Source: Sphaerobacter sp. (GTDB lineage Bacteria; Chloroflexota; Chloroflexia; Thermomicrobiales; Thermomicrobiaceae). Taken from it: 64,000 nt of DNA. Every line of letters begins with the position of its first letter. Position 1 is the stretch's first letter. Shown piece by piece: positions 8,237 to 17,661 of this stretch. The stretch spans positions 1 through 64,000 of the forward strand of contig JASBVL010000024.1 of the NCBI GenBank assembly GCA_029961075.1, given 5' to 3'. A model generated the notes under the pieces. It saw only the letters and a list, made by a program, of their open reading frames with translations, did not search any database and had not been told where the DNA came from. A program made the position numbers and the translations under genes.

Positions 8237-8265
8237 TTGACCGGGGGTGGGGGGCACGGTATACT
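8237..8265 (+). promoter_or_regulatory. promoter of the pyr operon
   Basis: TTGACC (8237-8242) and TATACT (8260-8265) are separated by exactly 17 bases, one of the best sigma-70 promoters in the window. It gives a leader of about 170 bases before pyrC. Confidence 0.8.
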
Positions 8266-8370
8266 TCGCCGGATTGGGGAGTGGCTGGCTAGTACGGACG
8301 CAGGGAACGGTCAGGTTGCGCCAGCAGGACGAACAGTTCGGACGCTGCGTGCAGTTGAGTAGCGATTTTG

Positions 8371-8407
8371 GGCCTTTGGGTTCAGGCCGAACCCAAAGGC
8401 CTTTTTT
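8371..8407 (+). terminator. intrinsic terminator in the pyr leader (attenuator candidate)
   Basis: A perfect 13-base-pair stem (8371-8383 with 8389-8401), a five-base loop and six T residues (8402-8407) form a textbook Rho-independent terminator. It lies between the promoter and the pyrC start at 8442, so transcription must read through it to express the operon. That position argues for attenuation by pyrimidine levels. No PyrR-binding consensus or antiterminator could be made out with confidence. Confidence 0.9.
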
Positions 8408-8441
8408 GTATGAGGGTGATGCCCGGCGGGGCCGTGCGCCG

Positions 8442-9752
8442 GTGCTCATCCGCGACGGGCGGGTGGTCGATCCGTCGCAGGGCTTAGACGCCGTCGCGGA
8501 CGTGCTCATCGTCGGCGGGACGGTGGCGGCGGTCGGGCTGGACCTCGCCGCGCCACCGGAGGCCGAGGTGGTGGACGCCCGGGGCCTGGTGGTGACGCCG
8601 GGCTTGATCGACGTCCACGTCCATTTCCGGGACCCGGGGTTCCCCGAGAAGGAGACGCTGGAGACGGGCGCCGCCGCTGCGGCGCGGGGTGGCTTCACCG
8701 CCGTGTGCTGCATGCCGAACACCAACCCTGCGCTCGATACCCCGGAGCGGGTGGCGGACGTGGTCGCGCGCGCCAAGGGGCTGCCCGTCCGCGTCTTCCC
8801 GATCGGCGCCATCTCGCTGGGGCGCCAGGGTGCCGAGCCGGCGGACTGGGCCGGCATGGCCGCCGCGGGGGCCATCGGCTTCTCCGACGACGGCGACAGC
8901 ACGCGGAGCAGCGCCGTGATGCGCCGGGCGCTGGCCTGGTCGGCCGAGTCCGGGCTGCCGATCATGGTGCATGCCGAAGACTGGACGCTGGCGCCCGGTG
9001 GCGTCATGCACGAGGGAGCGGTGTCGCGGGAGTTGGGGCTGCCCGGCATCCCGGGCGCGGCGGAGGAGATCATCACCGCGCGCGACATCGAGCTTGCCCG
9101 CCTGACCGGCGGCTGGCTGCACGTGCTGCACGTCAGCACCGCCCGCGCGCTCGGCATGATCCGTGTGGCCAAGCGGGACGGGTTGCGGGTCACCGCCGAA
9201 GTCATGCCGCACCATCTGCTCCTGACCGACGAGTGGGTCGCCGGACGGCGCCGCTTCGTCTGGGACGAGGCGGTCGTGCCGGGGCCGCGGCCAGACCCCA
9301 ATGCCAAGGTCAACCCACCGCTGCGGACGGAGGCGGACGCCCGCGCGCTGCTGGCCGGCCTCACCGACGGCACGTTCGACGTGATCGCGACGGACCACGC
9401 CCCGCACGCCGCGGCGGACAAGCCGACGGACCTGCGCCGGGCGGCGTCGGGGATGATCGGCCTGGAGGTGGCGCTGCCGCTCATGCTGCGGCTCGTCGAC
9501 GCGGGCCGGCTGTCGTTGATGACGCTGATCGAGCGGCTCTCGACCGCCCCGGCGCGGCTGTTCGGGTTGCCGGGCGGGAGCCTACGACCGGGCAGCGTGG
9601 CGGATGTGACCGTCTTCGACCCGCAGGCCGAGTGGGTTGTCGCACCTGAGACCATCGCCTCGCGGAGCAAGAACACCCCGCTGCTGGGGATGACGCTCCG
9701 CGGCGCGGTTCGCATGACCATGATCGCAGGGGAGGTGTGCTACCGTGCCTGA
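8442..9752 (+). CDS. pyrC: dihydroorotase
   Basis: The protein has 436 residues from GTG 8442, where VLIRDGRVVDPS matches the usual dihydroorotase N-terminus; the open frame upstream crosses the leader terminator and is not coding. Zinc motif DVHVHFRDPG (H59, H61), CMPNTNP, a VHAEDW segment, and IATDHAPH are all present, so the enzyme should be active. It makes dihydroorotate from carbamoyl aspartate in pyrimidine synthesis. The carA start lies inside its last codons (8-base overlap). No pyrB precedes it, unlike many pyr operons, so aspartate carbamoyltransferase must be elsewhere. Confidence 0.93.
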   Translation: MLIRDGRVVDPSQGLDAVADVLIVGGTVAAVGLDLAAPPEAEVVDARGLVVTPGLIDVHVHFRDPGFPEKETLETGAAAAARGGFTAVCCMPNTNPALDTPERVADVVARAKGLPVRVFPIGAISLGRQGAEPADWAGMAAAGAIGFSDDGDSTRSSAVMRRALAWSAESGLPIMVHAEDWTLAPGGVMHEGAVSRELGLPGIPGAAEEIITARDIELARLTGGWLHVLHVSTARALGMIRVAKRDGLRVTAEVMPHHLLLTDEWVAGRRRFVWDEAVVPGPRPDPNAKVNPPLRTEADARALLAGLTDGTFDVIATDHAPHAAADKPTDLRRAASGMIGLEVALPLMLRLVDAGRLSLMTLIERLSTAPARLFGLPGGSLRPGSVADVTVFDPQAEWVVAPETIASRSKNTPLLGMTLRGAVRMTMIAGEVCYRA

Positions 9753-10896
9753 GCTCTTCGCCTCCCGTGGGGCACTTGTGCTCGAGGACGGCCGGATCTT
9801 CGGCGGCGAGCCGTTCGGGGCCGAGGTCGACGCCGAGGGCGAGGCCGTCTTCACCACCAGCATGGTGGGCTACCAGGAGATCGCCACCGATCCGTCCTTC
9901 TACGGGCAGATCGTGTGCCTGACCTACCCGTTGATCGGGAACTACGGCGTGAACGCGGACGACGACCAGTCGCGGCGGCCCTGGGCCGCCGGGCTGGTCG
10001 TGCGCGAGTACTGCGACGAACCGAGCCACTGGCGCGCGACCGGGACGCTCGCCGCGTATCTCCGGAAGCACGGCATTCCGGCGCTGCACTCGGTCGACAC
10101 CCGCGCGCTGACGCGGCATATCCGCCGGCACGGCGCCATGCGCGCGTTGATCGTCTCGGATCGGGCCGGACGCAGCGACGAGGAGCTGGTCGAACGGGCG
10201 CGGCGGGCCTGGTCGCCCGGCGATCAGGACGTGGTGACGATGGTGACCACGACGGAGCGGTACGCGGTGGAGGGCACCGGGCCGCATGTGGTGGTGCTCG
10301 ACTGCGGGCTCAAGGCCGAGATCGTCGCGTCGCTCGCCCGGCGCGGCGCGCGGGTGACGGTCGTGCCGGCCAGCACCCCGGCCGCGGACATCCTGGCGCT
10401 GGCGCCCGACGGGGTGCTGACGTCGCCGGGGCCGGGGGATCCGGTGCACAACGCGCCCGCGGTCGAGACGGTGCGCCAGCTCGTCGCGGCCGAGTTGCCC
10501 TTCCTCGGCGTCTGCCTCGGTCACCAGTTGCTCGCGCTCGCCATCGGGGCCCGGACGGGCAAGCTCAAGTTCGGGCATCGCGGCGGGAATCACCCGGTCA
10601 AGGATCTGCGCACGGGGGTCGTCCGCATCACCTCGCAGAACCACGGCTATCACGTGCTGGCGGACAGCGTGCCGGTCGATGCCGGGTGGCGCGTATCCCA
10701 GGTGAGCCTCAACGACGGGACGGTGGAGGGGCTGGAGCATGCCTCGCTGCCCATCAGCTCCATCCAGTACCACCCGGAGGGGGCGCCGGGGCCCTTGGAC
10801 AGTCAGGACATCTTCGATCAGTTCCTCGACCGCGCTGCGCGCTACCGGCAGCAGTCGGGCGCGCTCACGACGCGGGTCGGCGGGGTGCGGGAGTAG
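9745..10896 (+). CDS. carA: carbamoyl-phosphate synthase small subunit
   Basis: The protein has 383 residues from GTG 9745 with AGGGGAGG upstream. The N-terminal domain begins [12 protein letters not shown] and contains [17 protein letters not shown]. The class I amidotransferase domain has the nucleophile C257 in GVCLGHQ and H343/E345 in QYHPEG. It hydrolyses glutamine and passes ammonia to CarB. It overlaps pyrC and lies eight bases before carB. It looks intact although its partner gene carB next to it is broken. Confidence 0.94.
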   Translation: MPELFASRGALVLEDGRIFGGEPFGAEVDAEGEAVFTTSMVGYQEIATDPSFYGQIVCLTYPLIGNYGVNADDDQSRRPWAAGLVVREYCDEPSHWRATGTLAAYLRKHGIPALHSVDTRALTRHIRRHGAMRALIVSDRAGRSDEELVERARRAWSPGDQDVVTMVTTTERYAVEGTGPHVVVLDCGLKAEIVASLARRGARVTVVPASTPAADILALAPDGVLTSPGPGDPVHNAPAVETVRQLVAAELPFLGVCLGHQLLALAIGARTGKLKFGHRGGNHPVKDLRTGVVRITSQNHGYHVLADSVPVDAGWRVSQVSLNDGTVEGLEHASLPISSIQYHPEGAPGPLDSQDIFDQFLDRAARYRQQSGALTTRVGGVRE

Positions 10897-10904
10897 CGGA
10901 CGAC

Positions 10905-13387
10905 GTGCAAGCGACGAAGCCAATCTCCAGTGTGCTCGTGATCGGCTCCGGGCCGATCGTGATCGGGCAGGCCGCGGAGTTCGACTACGCGGGGACGCAG
11001 GCGCTGCGCGCGCTGCGTGAGGAGGGCATTCGCTCGATCCTGGTCAACTCGAACCCGGCGACGATCATGACCGACGAGGACGTGGCCGATGTGGTCTACA
11101 TCGAGCCACTGACCCTCGACGTGCTCCGCCGGGTCATCATCCGCGAGCGACCCGATGGCCTCCTGCCCACCCTGGGCGGGCAGACCGGGCTGAACCTGGC
11201 GGTGGAGCTGGCCGAGGCGGGCATCCTTGACCGCTATGGCGTGCGGCTGCTGGGGACGCCGCTGGACGCCATTCGCCGGGCTGAGGATCGCGAGCTGTTC
11301 AAGCAGCTCTTGATCGACATCGGCGAGCCGGTGGTCGAGAGTGCGATCGTCCGGAGCCTGACCGAAGCGCGCGAGTTCGCGCGCACCGTGCCGCTGCCGC
11401 TGATCGTCCGGCCCGCCTACACGCTCGGGGGGACCGGGGGTGGCATCGCCACGACCCCGGAGGAGCTCGACCGCATCGTGGCGGCAGGACTCGCCGCCAG
11501 CCCGATCCACCAGGTCCTCCTCGAGCGGTCGCTCCTTGGATGGAAAGAGATCGAGTACGAGGTGATGCGGGACGCGAGCGACACCTGCATCACCATCTGC
11601 AACATGGAGAACCTGGACCCAATGGGGGTCCACACGGGCGACAGCATCGTGGTCGCACCTAGCCAGACCCTCACCGACCGGGACTACCAGATGCTGCGCT
11701 CGGCCGCGCTCCGGATCATCCGCGCGCTCGGGATCGAGGGTGGCTGCAACGTGCAGTTCGCGCTCGATCCAAAGTCCAGCCAGTACTACGTCATCGAGGT
11801 CAACCCGCGGGTGAGCCGCAGCTCGGCGCTGGCCTCCAAGGCGACCGGCTACCCGATCGCGCGCGTCGCCGCCAAGATCGCGGTGGGCCGGCGGCTGGAC
11901 GAGCTGATGAACTCGGTGACCCGGCAGACGAAGGCCGCCTTCGAGCCGGCGCTGGACTACTGCGTGGTCAAGATCCCGCGCTGGCCCTTCGACAAGTTCC
12001 GCCACGCCGATCGCACCATCGGCACGCAGATGAAGGCCACCGGGGAGGTCATGGCGATCGACCGGTCCTTCGAGGCGGCGCTGCAGAAGGCGGTGCGGTC
12101 GCTCGAGACGGATCAGAAGGACCTGGGCTGGGAGGACCCGGCGTGGGGCGACGCTGCGGTCCTGGAGGATCACATCCGGCGCCCCAATGACCTGCGGCTG
12201 TGGGCCATGACCGCGGCGCTGCGCCGCGGCTGGAGCCCGGAGCGCGTGAGCGAGCTCAGCGGGGTGGACCCCTGGTTCACGCGAAAGCTGGCGCGCCTGG
12301 TCGCGATCGAGCGGCGGCTGGCCGAGGAGGAGCTCACCCCGAATCTCATCTGGACGGCCAAGCGTGCCGGCTTCGCCGACGCGCGGATCGCCGCGCTCGC
12401 CGGCGTGCCGGTGGCGGAGGTCACGGCGCGCCGGCGCGAGGCGGGGATCCATCCAGTCTACAAGATGGTCGACACCTGCGCGGCGGAGTTCGAGGCGGCC
12501 ACGCCGTACTTCTACAGCACGTATTCGAGGCGGCCACGCCGTACTTCTACAGCACGTATGAGGAGGAGGACGAGGCCGAGCCGTTGCCGGGCCCGAAGGC
12601 GGTGGTGGTCGGCTCCGGGCCGATCCGCATCGGGCAAGGGATCGAGTTCGACTACTGCAGCGTGCACGCCGCGACCTCGCTAGGCGAGGCGGGGCACGCG
12701 GCCATCATGATCAACAGCAACCCGGAGACGGTCTCCACCGACTTCGACACGTCGGACCGGCTCTACTTCGAGCCGCTCGACGAGGAGTGCGTCACCGAGA
12801 TCCTGTGCCACGAGGCCGGCGGGAACGGCGCGCCACCCGAGGTGCCGGTCATCCTCCAGTTCGGCGGGCAGACGGCGATCAACCTGGCCGAGCCGCTGGC
12901 GGCCCGCGGCGTGCCGATCCTGGGCAGCGCGCGGGACGTGATCGACATCGCCGAGGACCGTAAGCGCTTCGAGCGCTTCCTGGCCGAGCTCGGCATCCCG
13001 CAGCCGCCCGGCGACGCGGTGATGTCGCTCCCGGAGGCCCTGGAGGTCGCCGAGCGGATCGGCTACCCGGTGCTGGTCCGGCCGTCGTACGTGCTCGGCG
13101 GGCGGGCGATGGAGGTGGTCCACTCCGCCGAGTTCCTGGAGCGCTACCTGGAGACGGCGGTCACCTTCGACACCGGCCACCCGGTGCTGATCGACAAGTA
13201 CCTCCAGGGCAAGGAGGTCGAGGTCGACGCCATCTGCGACGGCCGGGAGGTGCTGATCCCGGGCGTCATGGAGCACATCGAGCGCGCCGGGGTGCACTCG
13301 GGCGACAGCTTCGCCGTCTACCCGGGGGTCAACCTCTATCCGGGTGAGGTGGACCAGATCGTCGAGTACACGACGCAGATCGCGCTC
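10905..13387 (+). pseudogene. carB: carbamoyl-phosphate synthase large subunit, frameshifted and C-terminally truncated
   Basis: Homology starts at GTG 10905 and runs in one frame to about 12524, covering the first ATP-grasp half and the oligomerisation region. A perfect 35-base tandem duplication at 12490-12559 then shifts the frame; as written, the first frame ends at a stop at 12681-12683. Deleting one copy rejoins [16 protein letters not shown] to [17 protein letters not shown], the normal order. The second frame continues with [16 protein letters not shown] to YTTQIAL at 13387, and homology then stops abruptly. About 250 residues are missing: the rest of the second ATP-grasp active site and the C-terminal regulatory (MGS) domain. 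The frame stays open to 13681 with unrelated residues. Such a protein could not make carbamoyl phosphate, so either another carB exists or this is a sequence or assembly fault. Confidence 0.85.
12490..12559 (+). repeat. perfect 35-bp tandem duplication inside carB
   Basis: Bases 12490-12524 are repeated exactly at 12525-12559. The unit is not a multiple of three and breaks the carB frame. No larger array or flanking target-site duplication is seen. Confidence 0.97.
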
Positions 13388-13537
13388 ATGTCGGCGTGTA
13401 TCTGGGGAGGACACCGCGTCACAAGAGCGCAACAGATCGACCGGCCCACGGGTGCATTGGTGGTCGGCGTGGCCGTGGCGGTGCACCGCGGCGCGGTGCC
13501 TGGGGAGCGGCTGGGTGCCGCGAGCGAGCGCCCGCCG

Positions 13538-14608
13538 CTAGGGGAAGGTCTGGCGCCCGGCCGCGCGCTCGCGGGCGGCGTGCCCATCGGCAGGCGGCGG
13601 GCCGGAGTCGCCGGCTGCGTTCGTGATGCCACTCCGCCCGGCCGGGAGCGACATGCGGCAGGCAGCCAGCCCCTCGGGTGAGTCGAGCGAGCAGCCGCGG
13701 AAGGCGGCGGGCAGGCGGTGTGGCTCCTCCGGCTGGAGCGTCACGTGGGCGATACCGAAGCGCTCGCGCAGGAGCGCGGCCAGGTCGAGCAGCACCCTGG
13801 GCCAGTCCGCGAGGTCGTGCACCTCGACGTGGCCGCTCAGGGCGATCAGGCCCGAGGTGACCGTCCAGATGTGCAGATCGTGGACGTTCGCGACGCCGGG
13901 GACGGCGGCCATCGCGGCGCGCACCTCGGCGGCGTCGAGGTGCTTCGGCGTGGCCTCCAGCAGGACGTCCACCGCGTCGCGCAGCAGCCGCCAGGCGCTC
14001 CAGAGGATGAGGAGCCCGATCCCGGCGGACGCGATCGGGTCGGCCAGGTACCAGCCCGTCGCCAGCATGATGGCCGCCGCCGCGATGGCGCCGACCGAGC
14101 CGAGCAGGTCGCCGAGCACGTGGAGGAAGGCGCCGCGGATGTTCAGGTCGTGCGCGTGCCCGCCGCCGCGCATGAGCACCCAGGCCGCGGCCGCGTTCGC
14201 CAGCAGACCGGCAAGGGCGACGGCGAGCATCGGCCCGCTGTCCACCGCCGGCGGCGCGGCGACGCGGCGGAGCGCCTCCCAGCAGATGGCGATGGCGATC
14301 ACGATCAGCGCCGCGGCGTTGAGGAGCGCCGCGAGCACTTCGGTCCGGTAGAACCCGAAGGAGTGTTGGGGTGTCGCCGGGCGGCCAGCCAGCCAGGACG
14401 CGGTGAGGGCGAGGGCGAGCGCGGCGACGTCGATAGCCATGTGGCCCGCGTCGGCCAGGAGCGCCAGGGAGTTGGTGAGCAGGCCGCCCACGACCTCGAC
14501 GACGAGGAAGGTCGCCGTGATGCCGAGGGCGAGGGCCAGCGGGCGGCGACTGAGCCGCACCGGAGGCTGGTCGCTCCGCTCGTGCTCGTGGCGGACGTGC
14601 TCGTCCAT
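13538..14608 (-). CDS. cation diffusion facilitator (CzcD-like) metal/H+ antiporter
   Basis: The protein has 356 residues. A His-rich N-terminus ([12 protein letters not shown]) precedes six predicted helices, with the metal-site motifs [11 protein letters not shown] in TM2 and [11 protein letters not shown] in TM5, then a cytoplasmic domain with [18 protein letters not shown]. These features are typical of Zn/Co/Cd exporters. After about residue 300 there is a low-complexity tail ([20 protein letters not shown]) not usual for the family. The gene converges on the broken end of carB, with 150 bases between. Substrate is inferred. Confidence 0.9.
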   Translation of the reverse strand: MDEHVRHEHERSDQPPVRLSRRPLALALGITATFLVVEVVGGLLTNSLALLADAGHMAIDVAALALALTASWLAGRPATPQHSFGFYRTEVLAALLNAAALIVIAIAICWEALRRVAAPPAVDSGPMLAVALAGLLANAAAAWVLMRGGGHAHDLNIRGAFLHVLGDLLGSVGAIAAAAIMLATGWYLADPIASAGIGLLILWSAWRLLRDAVDVLLEATPKHLDAAEVRAAMAAVPGVANVHDLHIWTVTSGLIALSGHVEVHDLADWPRVLLDLAALLRERFGIAHVTLQPEEPHRLPAAFRGCSLDSPEGLAACRMSLPAGRSGITNAAGDSGPPPADGHAARERAAGRQTFP

Positions 14609-14757
14609 CGCGTGCCACCCCCGATCACACCGTGGCGCCAGGCCGCGGGGTCGCGGCCACTGCCGCTCCCGGCTGCACTGATCGTGCCCCGACCGCGGCG
14701 GGGCGGCCGGGCGCCCGCCCGGCTGCCCCGCTGGGGCGTGGAAGGGGTGGGTGGGGA

Positions 14758-16167
14758 CTACCCCGCGAAGGTGTCGTCGTAGACCGACCAGGTGCCGCCC
14801 GGGTTCCAGTAGAGATCGCCCTGGAAGACCCAGATCTGGTCGAAGTCGGCGATCCAGACCATCGTGCCGTAGTTGAAGCGCTGGTAGGCGCCGGGCGAGC
14901 TGTGCTCCGGCGCGACGGCCCAGCCGAGGCGCTCGCGCACCCCCGGGACGTCGCGCCAGACCTTGCCGAAGCCGCGCACCGGCTGGTAGCGCCCGGCCGG
15001 CGGCGTGTGCGTCGGGTCGTCCACGGCCTGGCCCTCGTCCCAGGTGTCCTGGTAGCGGGCGAAGGTGCCGTCGTCGTAGAGGACCAGGACCGAGCGGGCG
15101 GGGTTGTAGACATCCGCGACGTCGACCCAGATCATCGTGCCGCGCTCGAAGCGCTGATACGCGGTCAGGATGCCCTGCTCCCCGGTCACGCCCTCGGGGC
15201 AGCCGAGCTGTGAGCGGACCTCAGCATTGCTGCTCCACAGGGCGCCGAAGCCGCGCACCGGCACGGTCCAGCAGGTCATGCGCCAGCCCTCGTAGCGCCA
15301 CCGGTGGTAGTGCTGCCCGACGTTGCCCATCTCGACCTCGTACGGGTCGGGGTTGCTCGGGGTGTAGGTCAGACAGCGGCGCTCGAAGCACTGCACCAGG
15401 ACGGCGGTCTCCTGGTTGTTGACCATGGCGCGCGTCCAGTAGGGCTCGGTGAGCGGGTAGCCGGTGACGAAGACCCAGTCGGCCGGTGCTACCAGCGGGG
15501 AGACGCGCTGCGTGAGGAAGTCGACGAAGACCTGGGGCAGGTTGTGGCCCACCGGCTCGCCCTGCTCCCCGGTGTAGGTCACGTAGGCGCCGTAGCGCTG
15601 CGCCTGCTCGCGGTAGGCCAGGTCGTGGCCGACGTTGCCCTGCTGGTCGACCGTGGCCGTGATCAGCTCGCCGGTCCGGTCCGGCGCCCCGCCCATGAGG
15701 CGGCCGAGCGTCTGGTAGGTGGGCGTCATCCAACTGCCGGGGTCACCGGCGACGGGAATGGTGGCCGGGAGGTCGTAGGTGTAGAGATCCGGGTCCTGCC
15801 CGACCTGGATGCGGCCGGTCATCATCTCGTAGACCAGGCGGCCGTTGGTGATGTACCAGGGGTCGGCCGGGTCGCCTGACGGGTTGTTGACCTCCATCCG
15901 GCTCTTGTCGAAGTAGGCGACGAGGCGGCGGCTCTGCGCGAGCGGCGCGTAGGTGTACGGCTCGGTGGTGACGTGGTTGGCCTGCGGCCCCCAGAGCCAG
16001 GAGCGATCGGCGTCGCCGCGGGCGACCGGCCCGTCGGTCCGCTCCCAGAGGGCGAGCATGGCCGGGTCGAGCGACGCGGCCCGAGCCGGCACGCCCCGGA
16101 TCAGCGGCGCGAGGGCCGCGACGACGAGCACCGAGACGGCGAGCAGGAGGCGAACTGCCCTGCGCAT
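14758..16167 (-). CDS. secreted protein with repeated RGFG/QRFERGTM (LGFP-like) modules
   Basis: The protein has 469 residues from ATG 16167 behind AAAGGGGGGACACTG; a longer frame to 16227 has no signal sequence. Residues 1-31 are a signal peptide. The middle part is not recognised (YEMMTGRIQVGQDP, then a VFVTGYPLTEPYW segment). The last ~170 residues carry two copies of a module: RGFGALW ... LGCP ... YQRFERGTMIWVD and RGFGKVW ... LGWA ... YQRFNYGTMVWI. The same module occurs twice in the lipoprotein at 20139-21023, and a related one in the B12-operon barrel protein. The pattern resembles LGFP repeats, thought to attach proteins to the envelope. The function of the whole protein is unknown. 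Confidence 0.72.
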   Translation of the reverse strand: MRRAVRLLLAVSVLVVAALAPLIRGVPARAASLDPAMLALWERTDGPVARGDADRSWLWGPQANHVTTEPYTYAPLAQSRRLVAYFDKSRMEVNNPSGDPADPWYITNGRLVYEMMTGRIQVGQDPDLYTYDLPATIPVAGDPGSWMTPTYQTLGRLMGGAPDRTGELITATVDQQGNVGHDLAYREQAQRYGAYVTYTGEQGEPVGHNLPQVFVDFLTQRVSPLVAPADWVFVTGYPLTEPYWTRAMVNNQETAVLVQCFERRCLTYTPSNPDPYEVEMGNVGQHYHRWRYEGWRMTCWTVPVRGFGALWSSNAEVRSQLGCPEGVTGEQGILTAYQRFERGTMIWVDVADVYNPARSVLVLYDDGTFARYQDTWDEGQAVDDPTHTPPAGRYQPVRGFGKVWRDVPGVRERLGWAVAPEHSSPGAYQRFNYGTMVWIADFDQIWVFQGDLYWNPGGTWSVYDDTFAG

Positions 16168-16330
16168 CAGTGTCCCCCCTTTCCTCGGGCCCTTCCCCCG
16201 ACCGGGGCACGCGCCGTCCGGCCGCACCGCACGCGGGGCCGCGTGGCGCGCGCGGGCGCGACCAGTGTCGGTGGGGACGGTTCGCGGAAGGTTCCCGCAG
16301 GGGCGCGGCCGGAGGGGCTGTGCACGGTCG

Positions 16331-16370
16331 TTGACACGGTCGTGGACTATGAATAGTTACGTACGATAAC
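16331..16370 (+). promoter_or_regulatory. candidate promoter/operator of the first toxin-antitoxin pair
   Basis: A consensus -35 box TTGACA (16331-16336) is followed by an AT-rich stretch and an imperfect palindrome GTTACGTACGATAAC (16356-16370), about 60 bases before the antitoxin start. A clear -10 box at the right spacing is not seen. Such palindromes often bind the antitoxin for autorepression. Confidence 0.4.
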
Positions 16371-16429
16371 CCATGATCATTAGGGCGAGTAAGCACCCCC
16401 ACGCAGGCGCGGGCCAGGAGGAGCCGAGG

Positions 16430-16810
16430 ATGCACATGCTCATGGGCGAGGAGACCGTTACCGTGGCCGAGGCAGCGGCGCTGGTGCAGGTCAGCCCGTC
16501 GACGATCTGGCGCTGGATCAACCAGGGCGACCTCCCGGCCTATCGGGTCGGCCTCCGGCGGGTGCGCATTAAGGTGGCCGATCTGCACCGGATGGTGGCG
16601 CCCCGCCAGGCTCGCCCACAGGGCGAGGCTGACGATCAACGGCGGTCGCGGGAGCTGTCTCCCGCCCAGCGACAGCGCGGGCTCCGGGCGCTCCAGCAAC
16701 TCCGCGAGCTTCAGATGGAGCTGCTTCGGAAGCGCGGCGGGCGTCCCTTCCCGGATGCCGCCGACCTGCTGCGCGATCTCCGCACTGAACGGGACGACAG
16801 CAACACATGA
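16430..16810 (+). CDS. helix-turn-helix antitoxin (excisionase-type DNA-binding domain)
   Basis: The protein has 126 residues from ATG 16430, chosen because AGGAGGAG lies six bases upstream; an earlier in-frame ATG at 16373 has no such site. The first half is a MerR/excisionase-like domain (VTVAEAAALVQVSPSTIWRW and then PAYRVGLRRVRIKVADL), which binds DNA. The second half is charged and helical and probably masks the toxin. The stop overlaps the start of the PIN toxin (ATGA), as in many toxin-antitoxin operons. Confidence 0.78.
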   Translation: MHMLMGEETVTVAEAAALVQVSPSTIWRWINQGDLPAYRVGLRRVRIKVADLHRMVAPRQARPQGEADDQRRSRELSPAQRQRGLRALQQLRELQMELLRKRGGRPFPDAADLLRDLRTERDDSNT

Positions 16811-17235
16811 TCGTCGTCGATGCGAGCGTGGCGGTGAAGTGGCTCTTCCCGGAGGAGCACTCGGAAGTCGCACTGGCGTTGGCCAGTGCCACGGTCGAGT
16901 CCGGTGAGCCGCTGATGGCCCCACCCCTCCTGCCGGTCGAGGTGGCCAACGTGCTCCGCCGCCGGATGCAGACCGATGGGCTGTCGCTCGCGATGGCGCT
17001 GCAGCTCTTCGCGCGCTTCTCCGACCTGGTGGTGATCATCAGCCACCCCACGGATCTCTCCGAGCGCGCGTTAACCCTGGCGACTACGTATCAGTTGCCC
17101 GCCGTCTACGATGCTCACTATGTCGCGCTGGCACAGCACCTCGGCTGCCCGCTCTGGACCGGCGATCTGCGGCTGGCCCGCACACTCCAAGGTCAAACCT
17201 CGCTGATCCGGTGGATTGGCGACTACGCCGGCTGA
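16807..17235 (+). CDS. PIN-domain ribonuclease toxin (VapC-like)
   Basis: The protein has 142 residues. The acidic residues of the PIN active site are visible: D5 in VVDASVAVKW, a Glu in LPVEVANVL, an Asp in VYDAHYVALA, and an Asp in LWTGDLRLA. VapC toxins cut tRNA or rRNA when not bound by antitoxin. It overlaps the upstream HTH antitoxin by four bases, so the two form one unit. Confidence 0.85.
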   Translation: MIVVDASVAVKWLFPEEHSEVALALASATVESGEPLMAPPLLPVEVANVLRRRMQTDGLSLAMALQLFARFSDLVVIISHPTDLSERALTLATTYQLPAVYDAHYVALAQHLGCPLWTGDLRLARTLQGQTSLIRWIGDYAG

Positions 17236-17368
17236 GGCCCCGGCCGCGACGCGGTGGACCGGGCACGGGACCGGGGCTGCTGTGCGTGTGCGGTGCGGGG
17301 CGATGTGCCCGGCCAGGGGCTGATCGACCCTTCGATCGTCGCACCGCCGTATGAGCGATGCCGCGATG

Positions 17369-17394
17369 CTAAGCAGACGTACTACACTGCTTAG
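17369..17394 (+). promoter_or_regulatory. inverted-repeat operator candidate of the second toxin-antitoxin pair
   Basis: Arms CTAAGCAG (17369-17376) and CTGCTTAG (17387-17394) are perfect inverse complements separated by ten bases (centres 18 apart, just under two helical turns), ending 27 bases before the antitoxin start. This is the expected layout for binding of a dimeric AbrB-type antitoxin. Confidence 0.55.
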
Positions 17395-17421
17395 TAGCGT
17401 TCGAGCGGCAGGGGGTATCAT

Positions 17422-17661
17422 ATGGCCAGCCGGGTCAAGGTGAGCAGCAAGAACCAGATCGCGGTCCCCGCGGATGTCCGGAAGCAGTTAGGGATCCAGC
17501 GCGGCGACGTGTTGTTGGTCGAAGTGCGCGACGGGTACGCCATCCTCATGCCGGAGCCGCGCGACTACAGCAAGCGTCTGCGTGGGCTGCATCGCGAGAT
17601 CTGGCAGGACGTCGAGCCACAGGAGTGCGTTCGCCAGGAGCGCGAGGCATGGCAGGGCTAG
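17422..17661 (+). CDS. AbrB/SpoVT-type antitoxin (VapB-like)
   Basis: The protein has 79 residues. RVKVSSKNQIAVPADVRKQLG is the swapped-hairpin DNA-binding fold, followed by a charged C-terminal tail (REIWQDVEPQECVRQEREAW) that would bind the toxin. An AGGGGG site precedes ATG 17422. It overlaps the downstream toxin gene by 13 bases. Confidence 0.82.
   Translation: MASRVKVSSKNQIAVPADVRKQLGIQRGDVLLVEVRDGYAILMPEPRDYSKRLRGLHREIWQDVEPQECVRQEREAWQG

Noticed and set aside
12490-12560. Programmed frameshift in carB
   Set aside because: There is no slippery sequence or stimulatory structure; a perfect 35-base tandem copy explains the shift, and the gene is also truncated downstream.
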